Position numbers and translations under genes: made by a program
Shown here: piece after piece, positions 10,029 through 20,637 of the stretch
Numbering within the stretch: the stretch's first letter is position 1
How the letters are laid out: each line of letters opens with the position of its first letter
The notes under the pieces: model-generated
Database searches by the model: none
Seen by the model: the letters and a program-made list of their open reading frames with translations, nothing else
Told to the model about the DNA's origin: nothing
Source of the DNA: Phytophthora quininea
Lineage: Eukaryota; Oomycota; Peronosporomycetes; Peronosporales; Peronosporaceae
Assembly (NCBI GenBank): GCA_011947345.1
Contig: JAAVTG010000602.1
Span: 106,141-170,140, forward strand
Direction of reading: 5' to 3'
DNA: 64,000 bases

Positions 10029-11792
10029 TCATAGATATCCTACCGATACATCGGTGCTCGAACTCCGCCTGAATCCAGTCGAGATCACATGCAGCTTGTA
10101 GAGCGCTTGTGCAGCCGTTGGTCGGTCCTTCGGGTCCACCGCCACGCAAGCCAAGCCCAGCTCCGTAATAGCGTTCGGTTTGGTAGCTGAAAAGTTCACT
10201 TGCAGTTTTCCCGACGCGACGAGGTTTGCGACCATGGCGCTGGGCATTTTCCGACCGGGGTTGTTGTTGTCCTTGACGTGCGAATACGGCAGCGAGTGCA
10301 AGTCCAACTCGGAGAGCACAACTCCCAGCGAAAACACGTCGGCCTTGTCGTCATACCTTTCGCCCAGAAGCACTTCGGGCGCCATCCACAGCGACGTGCC
10401 CACAGCAGCAGTGAGAGTGTACTCTGCGTGCTCTCTAGAAATGCCAAAGTCGGTGACTTTGGCCTTCATATTTCTGCTGAGGAGAATATTCCTCGACTTT
10501 AGATCGCGATGCAGCACTGGCGGGTCCAAGGAGTGCAGATACGTCAACGCATCGGCAACGTTCAGCGCGATGGTCACTTTGGTCTCGTTAAAGCCGACCG
10601 GCGCGTTGTTCGCTTCGTACGAGGCCAGCAACGACCGCAAGTCTCCGCCTCGCATGAACTCGGTCAGTACGCACAAATCTGCGAACGAATCCCACGCTGC
10701 GCCGATGAATTTGACAATCCGAGGGTGTTCTAGTCTCGACATGAGCTTAACCTCCTCCAAGAACGCGTTGAGATGCTTGACGTTCTTGCGATGCTCCGGC
10801 AGAAGCATTTTGACAGCGACGCGCCTTTTGTTGAACGTTCCCACGAGAACCTGTCCGCTGGCCCCAGTGCTGATCAGTTCACCAATTGCAATTTTATCGC
10901 GGTCAACGCGAACTGCAGCGAGCTCTTCGTCGTCCCAGAAGTAGCTGATACTTCTCTCCACTCTACCCTCCAGCTCGTATGACCTAGAGCTGGGGTGACT
11001 GCCTGTGCTGAAGATGGTGCTCTTGTGCGCGTTGCCTGGAGACGAGTAATTGTCGTAGTCTACGTGCTCTGACGAATTACTTCCCGCGAGCTTGTGGGAT
11101 GGCCGTCGTCGGTTCCAAGCGAAAATGGCCAGCATGACGCCGACCGCAGTCGCGAAGAGGATGATGCAGACGATGGCAATGCTGTCGTATCCGTAGCTCG
11201 ACGAATCGCTGGTGTTTGTGGTTCCTTCAGAGCTTGAGTTTGTCTATTGTGGAATTTGGGAGACTCGCACTCGTGTAGATCTTGTAGCGGTCTCGGGTAC
11301 ATTCCCCGCTCGAGATCTCTCCGCTGTCCAGCGAAATCTGTACGTAGGGATCTCCATCGCAGGTCTTGCCATTGTACAAAGCAACCACTGCTGATCCGTT
11401 CGCGAAGAGTACGGCGATGATAGAGTAGGTGCTATACAGCGACGAGATGGCGCAGCGTCCTGTAGCTGGCAGCACCGTCGTCAAGATCAGATCCTCGCAG
11501 TTGTCTTTTTGGTAGTCCTCCACTACGATGTAGTTGAACTCCCCGTAGGTCTGATCAGCGTACGCGAATCTGTCGGAGACATTGCAGTCGAGCGACACGA
11601 AGAACGTCGAGCTGTTGACTTGGACGGTGGTGCATTGGTCGTTGACACAGTCGGAGACCGTGCTCAGACTCGCGACGGTGGGGGTGCCGGTGCAGTCGTC
11701 GACGTCGTACAGCTGTTGAGCCGTCCAAGTCGCTGCGGCGGCCGACTGCAGCAGCAAGACGAGGGAGACGACGGTGAGTCCCCCACGGGCAT
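10029..11792 (-). CDS. receptor-like TKL protein kinase (RLK2), frame broken before the membrane helix
   Basis: Paralogue of the kinase at 7681-9429. The signal peptide (VVSLVLLLQSAAAATW), the Cys-containing ectodomain and the membrane-kinase part lie in different frames. The ectodomain frame closes with TGA at 11227-11229, while the transmembrane helix (IVCIILFATAVGVMLAIFA) and kinase are read in another frame that takes over near 11245. No ATG starts the ectodomain frame; ATG at 11792 (MPVG) lies one frame away, separated by a run of five G (CCCCC on the plus strand), so a lost G would join it to the signal peptide. With both steps the protein is 587 residues, nearly the same as RLK1. The kinase has AVKM, HRDLKSRN, DFG and WMAPEV; its glycine loop reads STGASGQV. 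Ectodomain blocks shared with RLK1 include VSDRFAYA, LFANG and EISSG. Its start is only 191 bp from the divergent TIR-NACHT gene. Confidence 0.85.
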
Positions 11793-11983
11793 CGTCAAAG
11801 CCGGTTGTGTGGTTGGACGGAGGAGAATGAAGCCTCAGGACCAGACAGAACAGAATCCGTCGGTGCTTCCACGATGTGTTTGGTGGCAGGCTGCCAGCGA
11901 TACAGTGCAAGCACTGAAGGAGTCCGCCCCATCCTCAACCCAGCCAGAGAGCGTAAACACTAAGGGCGACCCGGTTGGTCTCC
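11793..11983. promoter_or_regulatory. shared divergent 5' region of RLK2 and the TIR-NACHT-SH2 gene
   Basis: 191 bases separate the proposed ATG of RLK2 (11792, minus) from the proposed ATG of the TIR gene (11984, plus). The spacing implies overlapping promoters and possible co-regulation. No defined promoter element was recognised. Confidence 0.35.
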
Positions 11984-14900
11984 ATGACTCATAATGGACA
12001 CTTGGGTGGAGCATCAACAGTTGAACGAGTCCATCGTGGCGTCGCCGGGGTCTTATTTCGAGATGGACGCTTTGCCGACTTGTAGGGAGCGGACGACGCC
12101 TGCGACTTCTACCGTGCACACGCTTTGCTACAGCGCCAGCGCTCCCTCAAGGTCTTCCTGTCCTGTACGGTCATCTAGATGACGGGACGGGAATCATAGC
12201 CACCTGACGGGTACCGTGACTTTGATTGTGTGTGGTGCAGACGGCCACGATCGCTTCCAGGCGCTCGCGTTCCATCTCAAGGCTGACTGTACGTGAGTTT
12301 CAGCAATATCCACGGAGGTGTGAACTTTGTGTTGTGTAGTGCAGCAGAGAGGCCATACCGTGTGGCTGGACACGGAGCGATTGTCTGCAGGTCTAGACTG
12401 GGAAGAAGGCATTGCTGGAGGCCTCGCATGGGTCCGAGATGCCCAGCAAGATGGCCGCGTGCTGCTGGTCATGACTCCTCATGCTCTGAGACGTCCTGAC
12501 GGCTACTGCCTCAACGAGGTTGCGCGTGCTGCTGCAATGCGACTCGGCATTTTCCCAGTGATGGTGGCGGAGAGTGCCCCGCCGCCAAGTATCGCTATGT
12601 TGCCGTTCTTCGACATGCGTGATTGTGTGCCAAATGCTCACGACCAGCGGACGCACGTGCGGGACAGTCTGGAGTGGCAAGATCTCATGAAAAAATGTCT
12701 GGAAAGCCCCACGTTCCTGACCAAGGCCGAGCGGTTGTACACGATGCTTGAACTGGTACGGAGCAACATCATTGTGACGAATGCTTGGGGTTCTAACACT
12801 TGTGCTCCTTGTAGTTTGACTCGATGACAAGCTACGGGATTCCTGCTGTAGCGGGATATCAAACTTGGGTCTGTTTCCAGGTTTTGACAGTGCTCACGTT
12901 GGAACACCCCGTGGCAATAGTGTTCGGCGGTTGCTGTCACCGTCAGTATCATCGCGAGGGAGTTCTTTCAAGCTCGATCCATCTCCAGAGGAGAACAGTA
13001 AAGAAGCTGTCCCAGCCGATCTGACAATTGGCAGCTCTTGCACGCGGCTTGACGAACGAGATAGCACTCGAGATGCAGAGCGCTCGATAGAAAAGGTTGG
13101 ACCATCTTCCGACCACGAGCATAATTCTAAGGATGATGACGCGGCCTCTTCTCGAAAAACGCGCTATGTGCTCAGCTACGACGATAGCTGCCATGAGCTT
13201 GCCCAGCAAATTTACCACGACCTGACTGAAGCAGAGTTTCAAGTCTTTCCGCTGCCACCCCGCGACAAGGCCACTGCAGAGCCAAGTTCTCATGAAGACG
13301 GGTTGCAGTGGGCAGCAGCCGAGAAGAATGGCAAGCTGATACTGTTGCTGACGTCGGAAAGTGTGGGTCGACCAGGTGGAGTTAGTTTGAACGACGTGTC
13401 AGCAGCCATGTCAGCGGGACTGGGCTTTGTGCCGCTGCTAGTGCGTCCTTGTGAAATTCCGCTATCGATCTGTCGCATTCAGTGGCTCGACATGACCGAT
13501 TGTTTGGTATACAGCACCGACGGCAATACTGCGGGTCGTTTGAATCGAGTTCGCTACGAGAGTCGCAGAAATCAACTCATTTCAGCTTTGGAAGGAGGCA
13601 CTTTGGACCACGAAGGCCAACAGACTCGACTCTTTTCACTGTTGGCTCCGTTCTCGTTCCAACGGCAAATCAGCCAGCTGACGGAGCGCTTCGTCGGCAG
13701 GGAATGGCTGTTTGACTTGTTCCAACAGTGGATTCATGGCTCTGGTTCGGTTGAGTCTTCATCGCCATTGCGAGAGATCGGGAACCAGCGTGTGTTCTGG
13801 GTGGTTGGACAAATTGGGGCAGGGAAAACCTCCGTGGCGGCGCGAATGGTGCAGAGCTGTCCTGAAATCGCGGCAGTCCATTTCGCTCGTCAAGAAGACG
13901 AGCAGACTCAAAATGTCCGGCGTTGCGTGCTTTCGTTGGCATACCAACTGACTACACAACTGCCAGAGTACGCTCACTACCTGCAGTCTCACGAACCGCT
14001 AGAAGAAATGGTTCCGGTGGCATCTTTTCCAGAGCTCGTCTCGCATCTGCTGGTCGGACCACTAAATGCAATCGCGCGACCGTCAAGGTCTGTAGTTCTA
14101 CTGATCGACGGTTTGGAATGGCTGCTACCGACCGCTTCTTCGTTGCCACCGTCTTTGAGCAGGGGTGTACAGAAAGAAAACAACGAGGAATGCCTGGTAT
14201 CAATGCTTCCCTCACTGGCGTCACAATTGCCGGAATGGGTCCGCATGGTGCTGCTGAGCCGAGAAGACCCGGCTGTGCTTTCCAAGTTGCAGCCGTTGGA
14301 GCCGCCGAATGTGACGTTGGATCACTTCCAACAGGAAAATGACCACGATATTAGACGCTTTACAAGTGCGGCTTTGTCAAGACTTTTCTTGCTCAACCTC
14401 GAGAACCTGTCGCCGATTCAGATGTCAACAGTGAAATGACTGTGGACCAAGTGGTGGAGCTGATCGCTCGACGCTCTGAGGGACTCTTTTTGTATGCTGT
14501 CAACGTGGTGCAAGCCATCCGCGAAGGTCGATTGCACCTCAACCAACTGGCAGAACTTCCCGTGGGCATGAGTGCTTGTTTGCAGCAATTTTTCGCCAGC
14601 CATTTTCTCGATCGCGGCGCGTACAAGCGGAATGTTCGTCCTGTGTTGGAGGTGTTGTGTGCAGCGTACGAGCCTCTACCTCTCGCAACTCTAGCTCGTG
14701 TGTTGGAATGGGATGTCTACCAGCAACGAGACGTGAGCAGTACATTAGGCTCTCTCTTTGCATCGAAGCAGGAGGAAGTGACCCAGAGGCACAATTGCTA
14801 CGACCATTTCACTCGTCCGTACTAGATTGGGTCCAAGACAGCGCCAGCGCTGGCAGCTTCTTTGCTGATGTTGCATCCGGTCATGAACGGCTTGGTCGAT

Positions 14901-15651
14901 GGGCTGCTCGAGAGTACCAGACCAATACTCGTGCCAATTCTTACGACTTTGTCAACCTCAGGTGTGTAGGCGAGAACTATTGCTCCGCATAGCAGCACTA
15001 ACTTAACTTGTCCGTTCGTTTCGAGCAGCTACGAACTTGAAGCTACAGCTGACGAGAAGCTCAAGGCGAAAATTTACATTGTGCGCCATGCGTGCAACCA
15101 CTTGATGGTACGAACTCGTCGATAGACAGTTGCTGCGGTAGCTAATTCGTGACAATTGTTTTGGTTTTTGTGTTCCAGCAAGCACCAGGAGAGGATTGCA
15201 TGCAGCTTGTGGCGGCATTTGCTGCGGATGAGAAATTCCAGTTGGCTCGACGACTATTGCACGTTCGTGCTGAAGGCTTGCAGAGTTTTTCCACGGCGAC
15301 ATCTCGCGAGAACGAGCGCAGGAGATTTTAGCTCGACGTCAACCTCTTCGTATCGGCAGCTTCCTCATCCGGTACACTGCCCGGCAGAAAACTTATTGCG
15401 CCTCATTTGTAGCTGCGCTCGACCCAGCGACCGGTGCTGCGAAGTTCAAGCACAACCTCATTCACCACCTAGAGAACGGCTCCTATTCGGCTGTTGCTCC
15501 AGCGGAGGTGACGGAGACGACTGTGCTGTACCCCGACCTCATCAGCTTTGTGGAGCAGTATCAACGCAAGGGAGTTCTAACAGCCCCAGTTGCCCGCGAT
15601 GCACCGCTGAACAGAGAGATCTCTAGCAACCCAGATGAGACGGCAATCTGA
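11984..15651 (+). CDS. TIR-TIR-NACHT-SH2 STAND protein (NLR-like), frame steps
   Basis: Six exons assemble one protein of about 1,115 residues. Introns: 12165-12240, 12289-12339, 12756-12814, 14962-15028 and 15108-15178 (51-76 bp, GT...AG). Domains: TIR1 (about 12150-12650) opens KVFLSYGHD across the first intron and has VWLDTERLSAGLDWEE and GYCLNEVARA; TIR2 (about 13155-13560) has RYVLSYDD, GGVSLNDVSAA and IQWLDM; NACHT (about 13790-14820) has P-loop GQIGAGKTS, Walker B VVLLIDGLEW, sensor VLLSRED and a winged-helix-like EPLPLATLARVLEWD; then a helical linker; SH2 (about 15289-15600) opens FFHGDISRERA and has GSFLIR with the phosphotyrosine-binding Arg. Frame steps near 12825, 14380, 14770 and 15288 (in a T run) each equal one missing base; adding four gives 1,116 whole codons. 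An in-frame TAG at 12083-12085 may lie in a 57-bp intron. I infer a cytosolic signalling or immunity sensor. It ends 31 bp from the convergent NSUN2-like gene. Confidence 0.72.
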
Positions 15652-15682
15652 AAAAATGATGGTACTTTCTTACCTATCTGCT

Positions 15683-17852
15683 CTATTCGCGCGAAGCTTG
15701 CACCAAACGATCTCTCGTACTCTTGTCGATGAGCAGCGTCAACGTTTTGTCGCCAAGCCAAACAGGAATTGCAACTGGAAGCTGACTTGTCACTTGGTCA
15801 TGCTCCTCCAGCACCATCAATATCGGGCCAGGGCCAGACTCCTCTCGTAGATCCTCTGCAGCATGTTGCAATGGTGCGCTAAAGTTTGACAGGCCGACAG
15901 CGACCTGCTTGCTGTCATCCTCAGGAACCGACAAAATTGTCAAGTAGTCTTTGGTTGTTGCGGGGCTTTGCGCTTGGTGACGAACGGCAGCAGACGCTCC
16001 ATTCCTTCTTCCGTGGGTCTGAACACGACCTTTCTCCCTGCAGCTTGCGACCGAGCAAACACGCGCAGACCTGTGTCCAAGATCTAAATGATGCCAGAAA
16101 GAAATGATCAAGTCAACCGAGGATAATGGCGTAAATTGGCGCATGGCGTAGCTTACATTGACGTCCTCTCCAGCGAGAATTGCTGCTCGGATACTGGGAC
16201 TCACAAGACAGACGGAAGACGTACCTTCCGATCTTGAAAATAAGTTTTCCTGTTATTACACCAAACAAACGCGTCAGGAATCCACAAAATCAGGGATCTA
16301 GCAACGAAGAAGTAGCTCACCTTGGGGAAGACGTCAGCAATCCCAAAGAAGTCCTTGATCTGGTTCCAGTGGTCATCTCGTAGCTCGGTGTAGGCTTGTT
16401 TGACTGTCTTTTGGGGCCTAGATTTGTTGTCTTCGACAAACTGCGGGGCAGTGTGATTGAGCTCCGCTAGCTTCTGCGCCCGACGTGATGGCTTTATCTC
16501 TCCGCTGGCAGTTGCTGACACCTCGTAGCTATCAAGACCGGTGTGATCTTGTCCAGGTAGAATTGCTCCGTGCACTTTACGAAGCACTGCAACGAAAAAG
16601 CCTCCAGTGTTTTGGTCACTTGGGAAGAGTCTCAAACAGCGTGGCAACACCTCCCGAATCGCTTCATCTGTCGGTGGGAACATCGAGTGTCGAATACGTG
16701 CACCCCGCAGAAAATCTGGCACAGACTCGTACCGATCAAACCATTGCAATGGAGCGCGGGTCTCACCCTTCGCGGTGCGAGCTTGCCAAGCTACTTCCCA
16801 CGTGGTGACACCGGGGCGTCTAACAAGCCCGGGAAGCAATTCAGAGCAATCTACTAGCTCCAGAGCTCCGTTGGCACGTCGAAGCAGCTCCGCCACCACA
16901 GCTTCGTTCTCTACTGGATTCAGGGAACACGTTGAGTACGTCATAAGAGAGTCTCCATCATCACGAAGCAGTGCAGCAGCCCGCAAAGCAAGATGCAGCT
17001 GCGTTTCGTGTAGAGTGAGAGCGCTGCCTGGCGCCCAGCGGCCCCACAAATTGCGATTCTTGCGGATCGTGCCATCACCACTGCACGGCACATCGCACAG
17101 CACGCGATCAAAGATGTTGGTATGTTGCAAGGTCGAACCATTGTAGAGACCAGGAAAATCTTGCCCTTCGTGGCACGTAACCACGAAATTGTCGAGTCCC
17201 AGTCGCTGCAGTTGGTGAACAAGCAGATACCCGCGCTTCTCGTTGGCGTCATTCGCCACCACAAAGCCCTCAGCACTGTCGAGAGAGTTCTCAGACAGTA
17301 ACGCTTCCATGATCTGCGAGGTCTTTGACCCGGGCGCTGCGCACATGTCCAGCACACGATGATAGGGATGTACATCAAGCAGGAGCGCCGGGATCATGCT
17401 CACCGCTTCCTGCCGACTCAAGTTACCTTCAGCCGTATGGTGCATCAGGAATTCCCGGAAAGCTTGGATTGCGCTGTGTTCACGTCCAGCTCTGGAGAGG
17501 ATCGACTTGCCGCAGTCTAGTTGCCAAGCACGACCATGTTGGGCAGAGTACCACAAGAGTTCTCTACCCTCGAAGCAAAACACGAAAGCACATCAGTAAG
17601 AGAGCATCCACCCCAACTATTACCAGTGCTTTACCTTGGTGGCTCCAGTGGTTGCCCTTCAAACTGAGAGACCTCAGCAAATGCCTGTGGGAATTCGTTC
17701 GTGAGGCGATCGATGATACGAGGCGCCACGAGAGACATGGGGTTGACTCGGAAGCACGCCGGCAAGGGAGCTTCCAAAGTGGCTCGCACTTCCGCAGCCT
17801 CCTCTGGTCGAATGATGCCTTGCCGCTGTAACTCACACAACTGTAAGCTCAT
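15683..17852 (-). CDS. NSUN2/Trm4-type tRNA (cytosine-5) methyltransferase
   Basis: SAM-dependent RNA m5C methyltransferase. Exons (minus): 17852-17635, 17563-16321, 16249-16157, 16083-15683, with introns of 71-73 bp. SAM-binding MCAAPGSKTSQ, motif IV DVPCSGDGT and catalytic motif VI YSTCSLNP identify the RsmB/NSUN family. The NSUN2 subgroup is indicated by QEAVSMIPALLLDV in the second exon, by ENLFSRSEG joining exactly across the 16250-16320 intron, and by the C-terminal PVWLGDKTL segment. One frame step near 15950 equals one missing base; restoring it gives 651 residues. The start at 17852 gives a short N-terminus; an upstream ATG at 17940 encodes MSGSDAAPTQPLIMQYY, which resembles the usual N-terminus but would need a further very short intron. 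Expected role: modification of nuclear tRNAs. Confidence 0.9.
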
Positions 17853-18126
17853 TGCTGGACGATTGCAATGCAGTCGAGCACAGTACCAGGTAGTACTGCA
17901 TGATCAACGGCTGCGTGGGCGCTGCATCGCTGCCGCTCATGCTGCTGCTGCACCTGTACACACAACAAGAGCTCCACCTCGCAGCCAGGTGAGACGACGC
18001 AGGTCTCCGCAGCATGCAGACTCACACACAAAATCGACAGCTCTCTGTCCACGCAATGATTTGAACCAATCACACTGCAAACACACACGTATCTTATGCA
18101 CCATATGCAGCGAACCTCGGGGCGTC

Positions 18127-18714
18127 CTACGGCATCGTCTTGAGGAAATGCAGCGCAAACGACACGAGCGTGAGGATCTTGACGAGCTCCCCAGCCACGT
18201 ACAGCACGTGGTAGATGCGGTGCGGCTTGTCCTGGATCTGCACCTTGTGGCGCATCTCGCCGAACTGCATCTTCTGGTTGAAGCTCAGCTTGTCGTCGTC
18301 CAGCTCCTTGAGCTCCTCGTAGAGCGCGAACTCGGCCGTGAGCTCCAGTTTCGGGTACAGCCACGTGACCTGCACTGCCAGCACCAGCGTGGCGACCACG
18401 AGCCGCCAGAGCGCATCGCTGCCCGCCACAAAGTGCAGCAGCCAGAGCCCCACGCAGAGTCCGCTCTCGACGGCGTTGAGCGCCGCGAACATGGTGCGCC
18501 CCAGGTCCAGCGCCAGGTGACGCGGCATGAAGGGCGCGCGGAACTTGACCCAGGACTCGGTGCAGCTGATGGCCAGCACGAAGCCGAGCCAGAGCAGCGC
18601 GAGGAAGGCGGCCGAGCCGCCCGCGGACAGCCAGTGGAACTTGGCGGCGGCGGTGAAGAGCAGCCCCACGGAGGCGTAGCCGATGCTCAGTCCCACGCGC
18701 TTCTTGGCGTCCAT
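18127..18714 (-). CDS. uncharacterised five-helix membrane protein
   Basis: 195 residues from the ATG at 18714; the frame is open further upstream but the preceding peptide is low-complexity His/Ser/Pro and unlikely to be translated. Five hydrophobic helices are visible (about residues 7-28, 32-56, 77-98, 106-127 and 168-190), separated by short charged loops, with a charged helix (EELKELDDDKLSFNQKM) before the last. No signal peptide, catalytic motif or family signature was recognised. The 5' flank is shared with the divergent Ygr210-like GTPase at 19098. Codon usage is very GC-rich like its neighbours, so I consider it a real gene of unknown function. Confidence 0.75.
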   Translation of the reverse strand: MDAKKRVGLSIGYASVGLLFTAAAKFHWLSAGGSAAFLALLWLGFVLAISCTESWVKFRAPFMPRHLALDLGRTMFAALNAVESGLCVGLWLLHFVAGSDALWRLVVATLVLAVQVTWLYPKLELTAEFALYEELKELDDDKLSFNQKMQFGEMRHKVQIQDKPHRIYHVLYVAGELVKILTLVSFALHFLKTMP

Positions 18715-19097
18715 GTTGAAGGGCTTCTGGTGGTGTTGGCTTGAGTGCTTGCTTGGGGGCGGAAGAATTGAAGAGTGACGGTATTGACAAGCGTGATTTC
18801 TTTCAACCAATGAAAATAAGGTGAACCCTTGGCAACTTCAAGACCGGAACATGTCGAGCGGCAGCGAGCGAAGGCGGCCGAGTGTGTCGGCGAGAACGTG
18901 GCAAAGCACTGTAGTAGGGCGACAGCTATACAGTGTGAGCGCTTCCTTATGAGAGAGCGGCAAATTGTGCTGGAAGATCGCCATGGCTTGATCATCGTGT
19001 CATCTCGGTTTACCGAGCACTTTGTCATACAAATCAGGGTGTCTCTATCTGCATCAATTTCCTCCCATCCATCCCCATTATTCACGTCATTGTCGCC
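18715..19097. promoter_or_regulatory. divergent 5' region of the membrane protein and the Ygr210-like GTPase
   Basis: 383 bases between two divergent start codons. The plus-side leader is pyrimidine-rich with repeated CCATC/CATT elements (about 19050-19095) close to the ATG at 19098. No other gene seen. Confidence 0.35.
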
Positions 19098-20480
19098 ATG
19101 GAGCTCGTGATCGGCTGCGTGGGCAAGCCCAGCGCCGGCAAGTCGACGTTCTTCAACGCCGTGACGGACGGCAAGGCCAAGGTGGGCAACTTCCCGTTCA
19201 CGACCATCGAGCCGAACGAGGGCATCACCTACTACATGGTGCCATGTCCGTGTCTGGCCAAGAGCAAGACCGATGTGTGCGCTCCTCGCTACGGCAAGTG
19301 CGAGCAGGGCACGCGCTACGTACCCGTAAAGCTGCTGGACGTTGCCGGTTTAATCCCTGGCGCCTCGGAGGGCGCCGGCCTCGGCAACAAGTTCCTGGAC
19401 GACCTACGCCACGCCCAAGTGCTGATGCACATCATCGACGTGTCCGGCCGCACCAACGAGAAGGGCGAGGAGACGGAAGGCTACGACCCTATTAACGACG
19501 CCGACTGGCTGGACACGGAGATCCATCAGTGGGTGTTCAACAACCTGTGGAAGCGCTGGACGTCCATCGCCAGACGTCACAAGGCTACCAAAAGCAGTCT
19601 GCAAAACACGCTAATTGGGCAGTTGTCGGGATATGGAGCCACGCCGACGCTGGTTAGCAAAGTGCTGGATCGACTGGGCTTGAAGGAACCGCTAGACCTC
19701 ACAACGTGGACGGAGGAAGAAGTGCACAACCTGGTGACAGTGTTTTTGGACATTCGATTCCCCACGGTGCTGGTGCTGAACAAGGCGGACCAGGGAGACG
19801 ACACTGACCGCAACATTGAAAAGATTGTAGAGAAATACGGCGAGGACAGGTGCTTCGTGGCGAGTGCTGCGGCTGAGTGTTTCTTACGAGCAGCGAACAA
19901 GCAGCGGTTCATTCGCTACGAGCCAGGCTCGATGTTCTACTCGACGTTGGAGGACGACGACGAGGAGCAGGCCAAGGCAGACGCTGAAAAGGGTTTGGCA
20001 CCGCTGAAGCCGATCGAAAAGAAAATCAACAGACGTCTGGAGCGTATCTCGGATATGGTGCTGTTCCGGTACAGCAGCACGGGCGTTCGTGCCGCTATCA
20101 ACGCTGCCGTTGAACTGGCCGACGTGGTCGTTGTGTATCCGGTCAAGTCGCTCAAGAGCTTCGCGACCAACACAACGCCAGGTGCTGCCGATAAGGGCGT
20201 GTTTGCCGATGCGGTCATGGTCAAGCGTGGCACCACGATAAAGGAGCTAGCCTTCCGTGTCTCGACGTTCCTGGGAACTAACTTGGCGTACGCTGAAGGA
20301 GAAGACGGAAGAAGGCGCGCCGAAGACGAGCACATCACGACCAACAATCTCATTATCAAGTTCACGACAACGATCGCTTCGTCGACGTTGGCTCCACCGA
20401 CCCAGGACACCAGCACCGACAAGGATAGCAAGAAGCCTGGCAAGAAAGCAAGCAAGGCTGCAGCTGATGACGACGAGTAA
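19098..20480 (+). CDS. Obg/YchF-related GTPase, Ygr210 subfamily
   Basis: Intact single-exon gene of 460 residues. G1 is [12 protein letters not shown] at residues 6-17; the switch region is [12 protein letters not shown]3 is [28 protein letters not shown] in outline; the nucleotide-specificity motif is VLNKAD. The insert CxC...CAPRYGKC between G1 and G3 and the RGYDP-like segment [12 protein letters not shown] are typical of the archaeal/eukaryotic Ygr210 branch rather than bacterial-type YchF/OLA1. The C-terminal region (about 330-430) corresponds to the TGS domain, and the last 30 residues are Lys/Asp-rich. Members bind ribosomes or tRNA-like partners; the precise role is not established. 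Eukaryotic length is normal (about 400-460). Confidence 0.93.
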   Translation: MELVIGCVGKPSAGKSTFFNAVTDGKAKVGNFPFTTIEPNEGITYYMVPCPCLAKSKTDVCAPRYGKCEQGTRYVPVKLLDVAGLIPGASEGAGLGNKFLDDLRHAQVLMHIIDVSGRTNEKGEETEGYDPINDADWLDTEIHQWVFNNLWKRWTSIARRHKATKSSLQNTLIGQLSGYGATPTLVSKVLDRLGLKEPLDLTTWTEEEVHNLVTVFLDIRFPTVLVLNKADQGDDTDRNIEKIVEKYGEDRCFVASAAAECFLRAANKQRFIRYEPGSMFYSTLEDDDEEQAKADAEKGLAPLKPIEKKINRRLERISDMVLFRYSSTGVRAAINAAVELADVVVVYPVKSLKSFATNTTPGAADKGVFADAVMVKRGTTIKELAFRVSTFLGTNLAYAEGEDGRRRAEDEHITTNNLIIKFTTTIASSTLAPPTQDTSTDKDSKKPGKKASKAAADDDE

Positions 20481-20637
20481 TCGGCAATAGAGCACCAAAA
20501 AGACAACGTTTTATGTGGCCAATTAGTTGGAGAGCTATGCAAAAAAGAACGATGTGAATACTTGAGTCTCTTGAAGCCAAGAGAGGAGTGCGCCTGGATG
20601 GCCTGGTCCGGTCGTCATGCTGCGTCCTTCACACTAT

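Noticed and set aside
17849..18790. 313-codon minus frame overlapping the five-helix membrane protein
   Set aside because: Ala/Arg-rich frame-shadow of the membrane protein gene with no hydrophobic or motif structure of its own.
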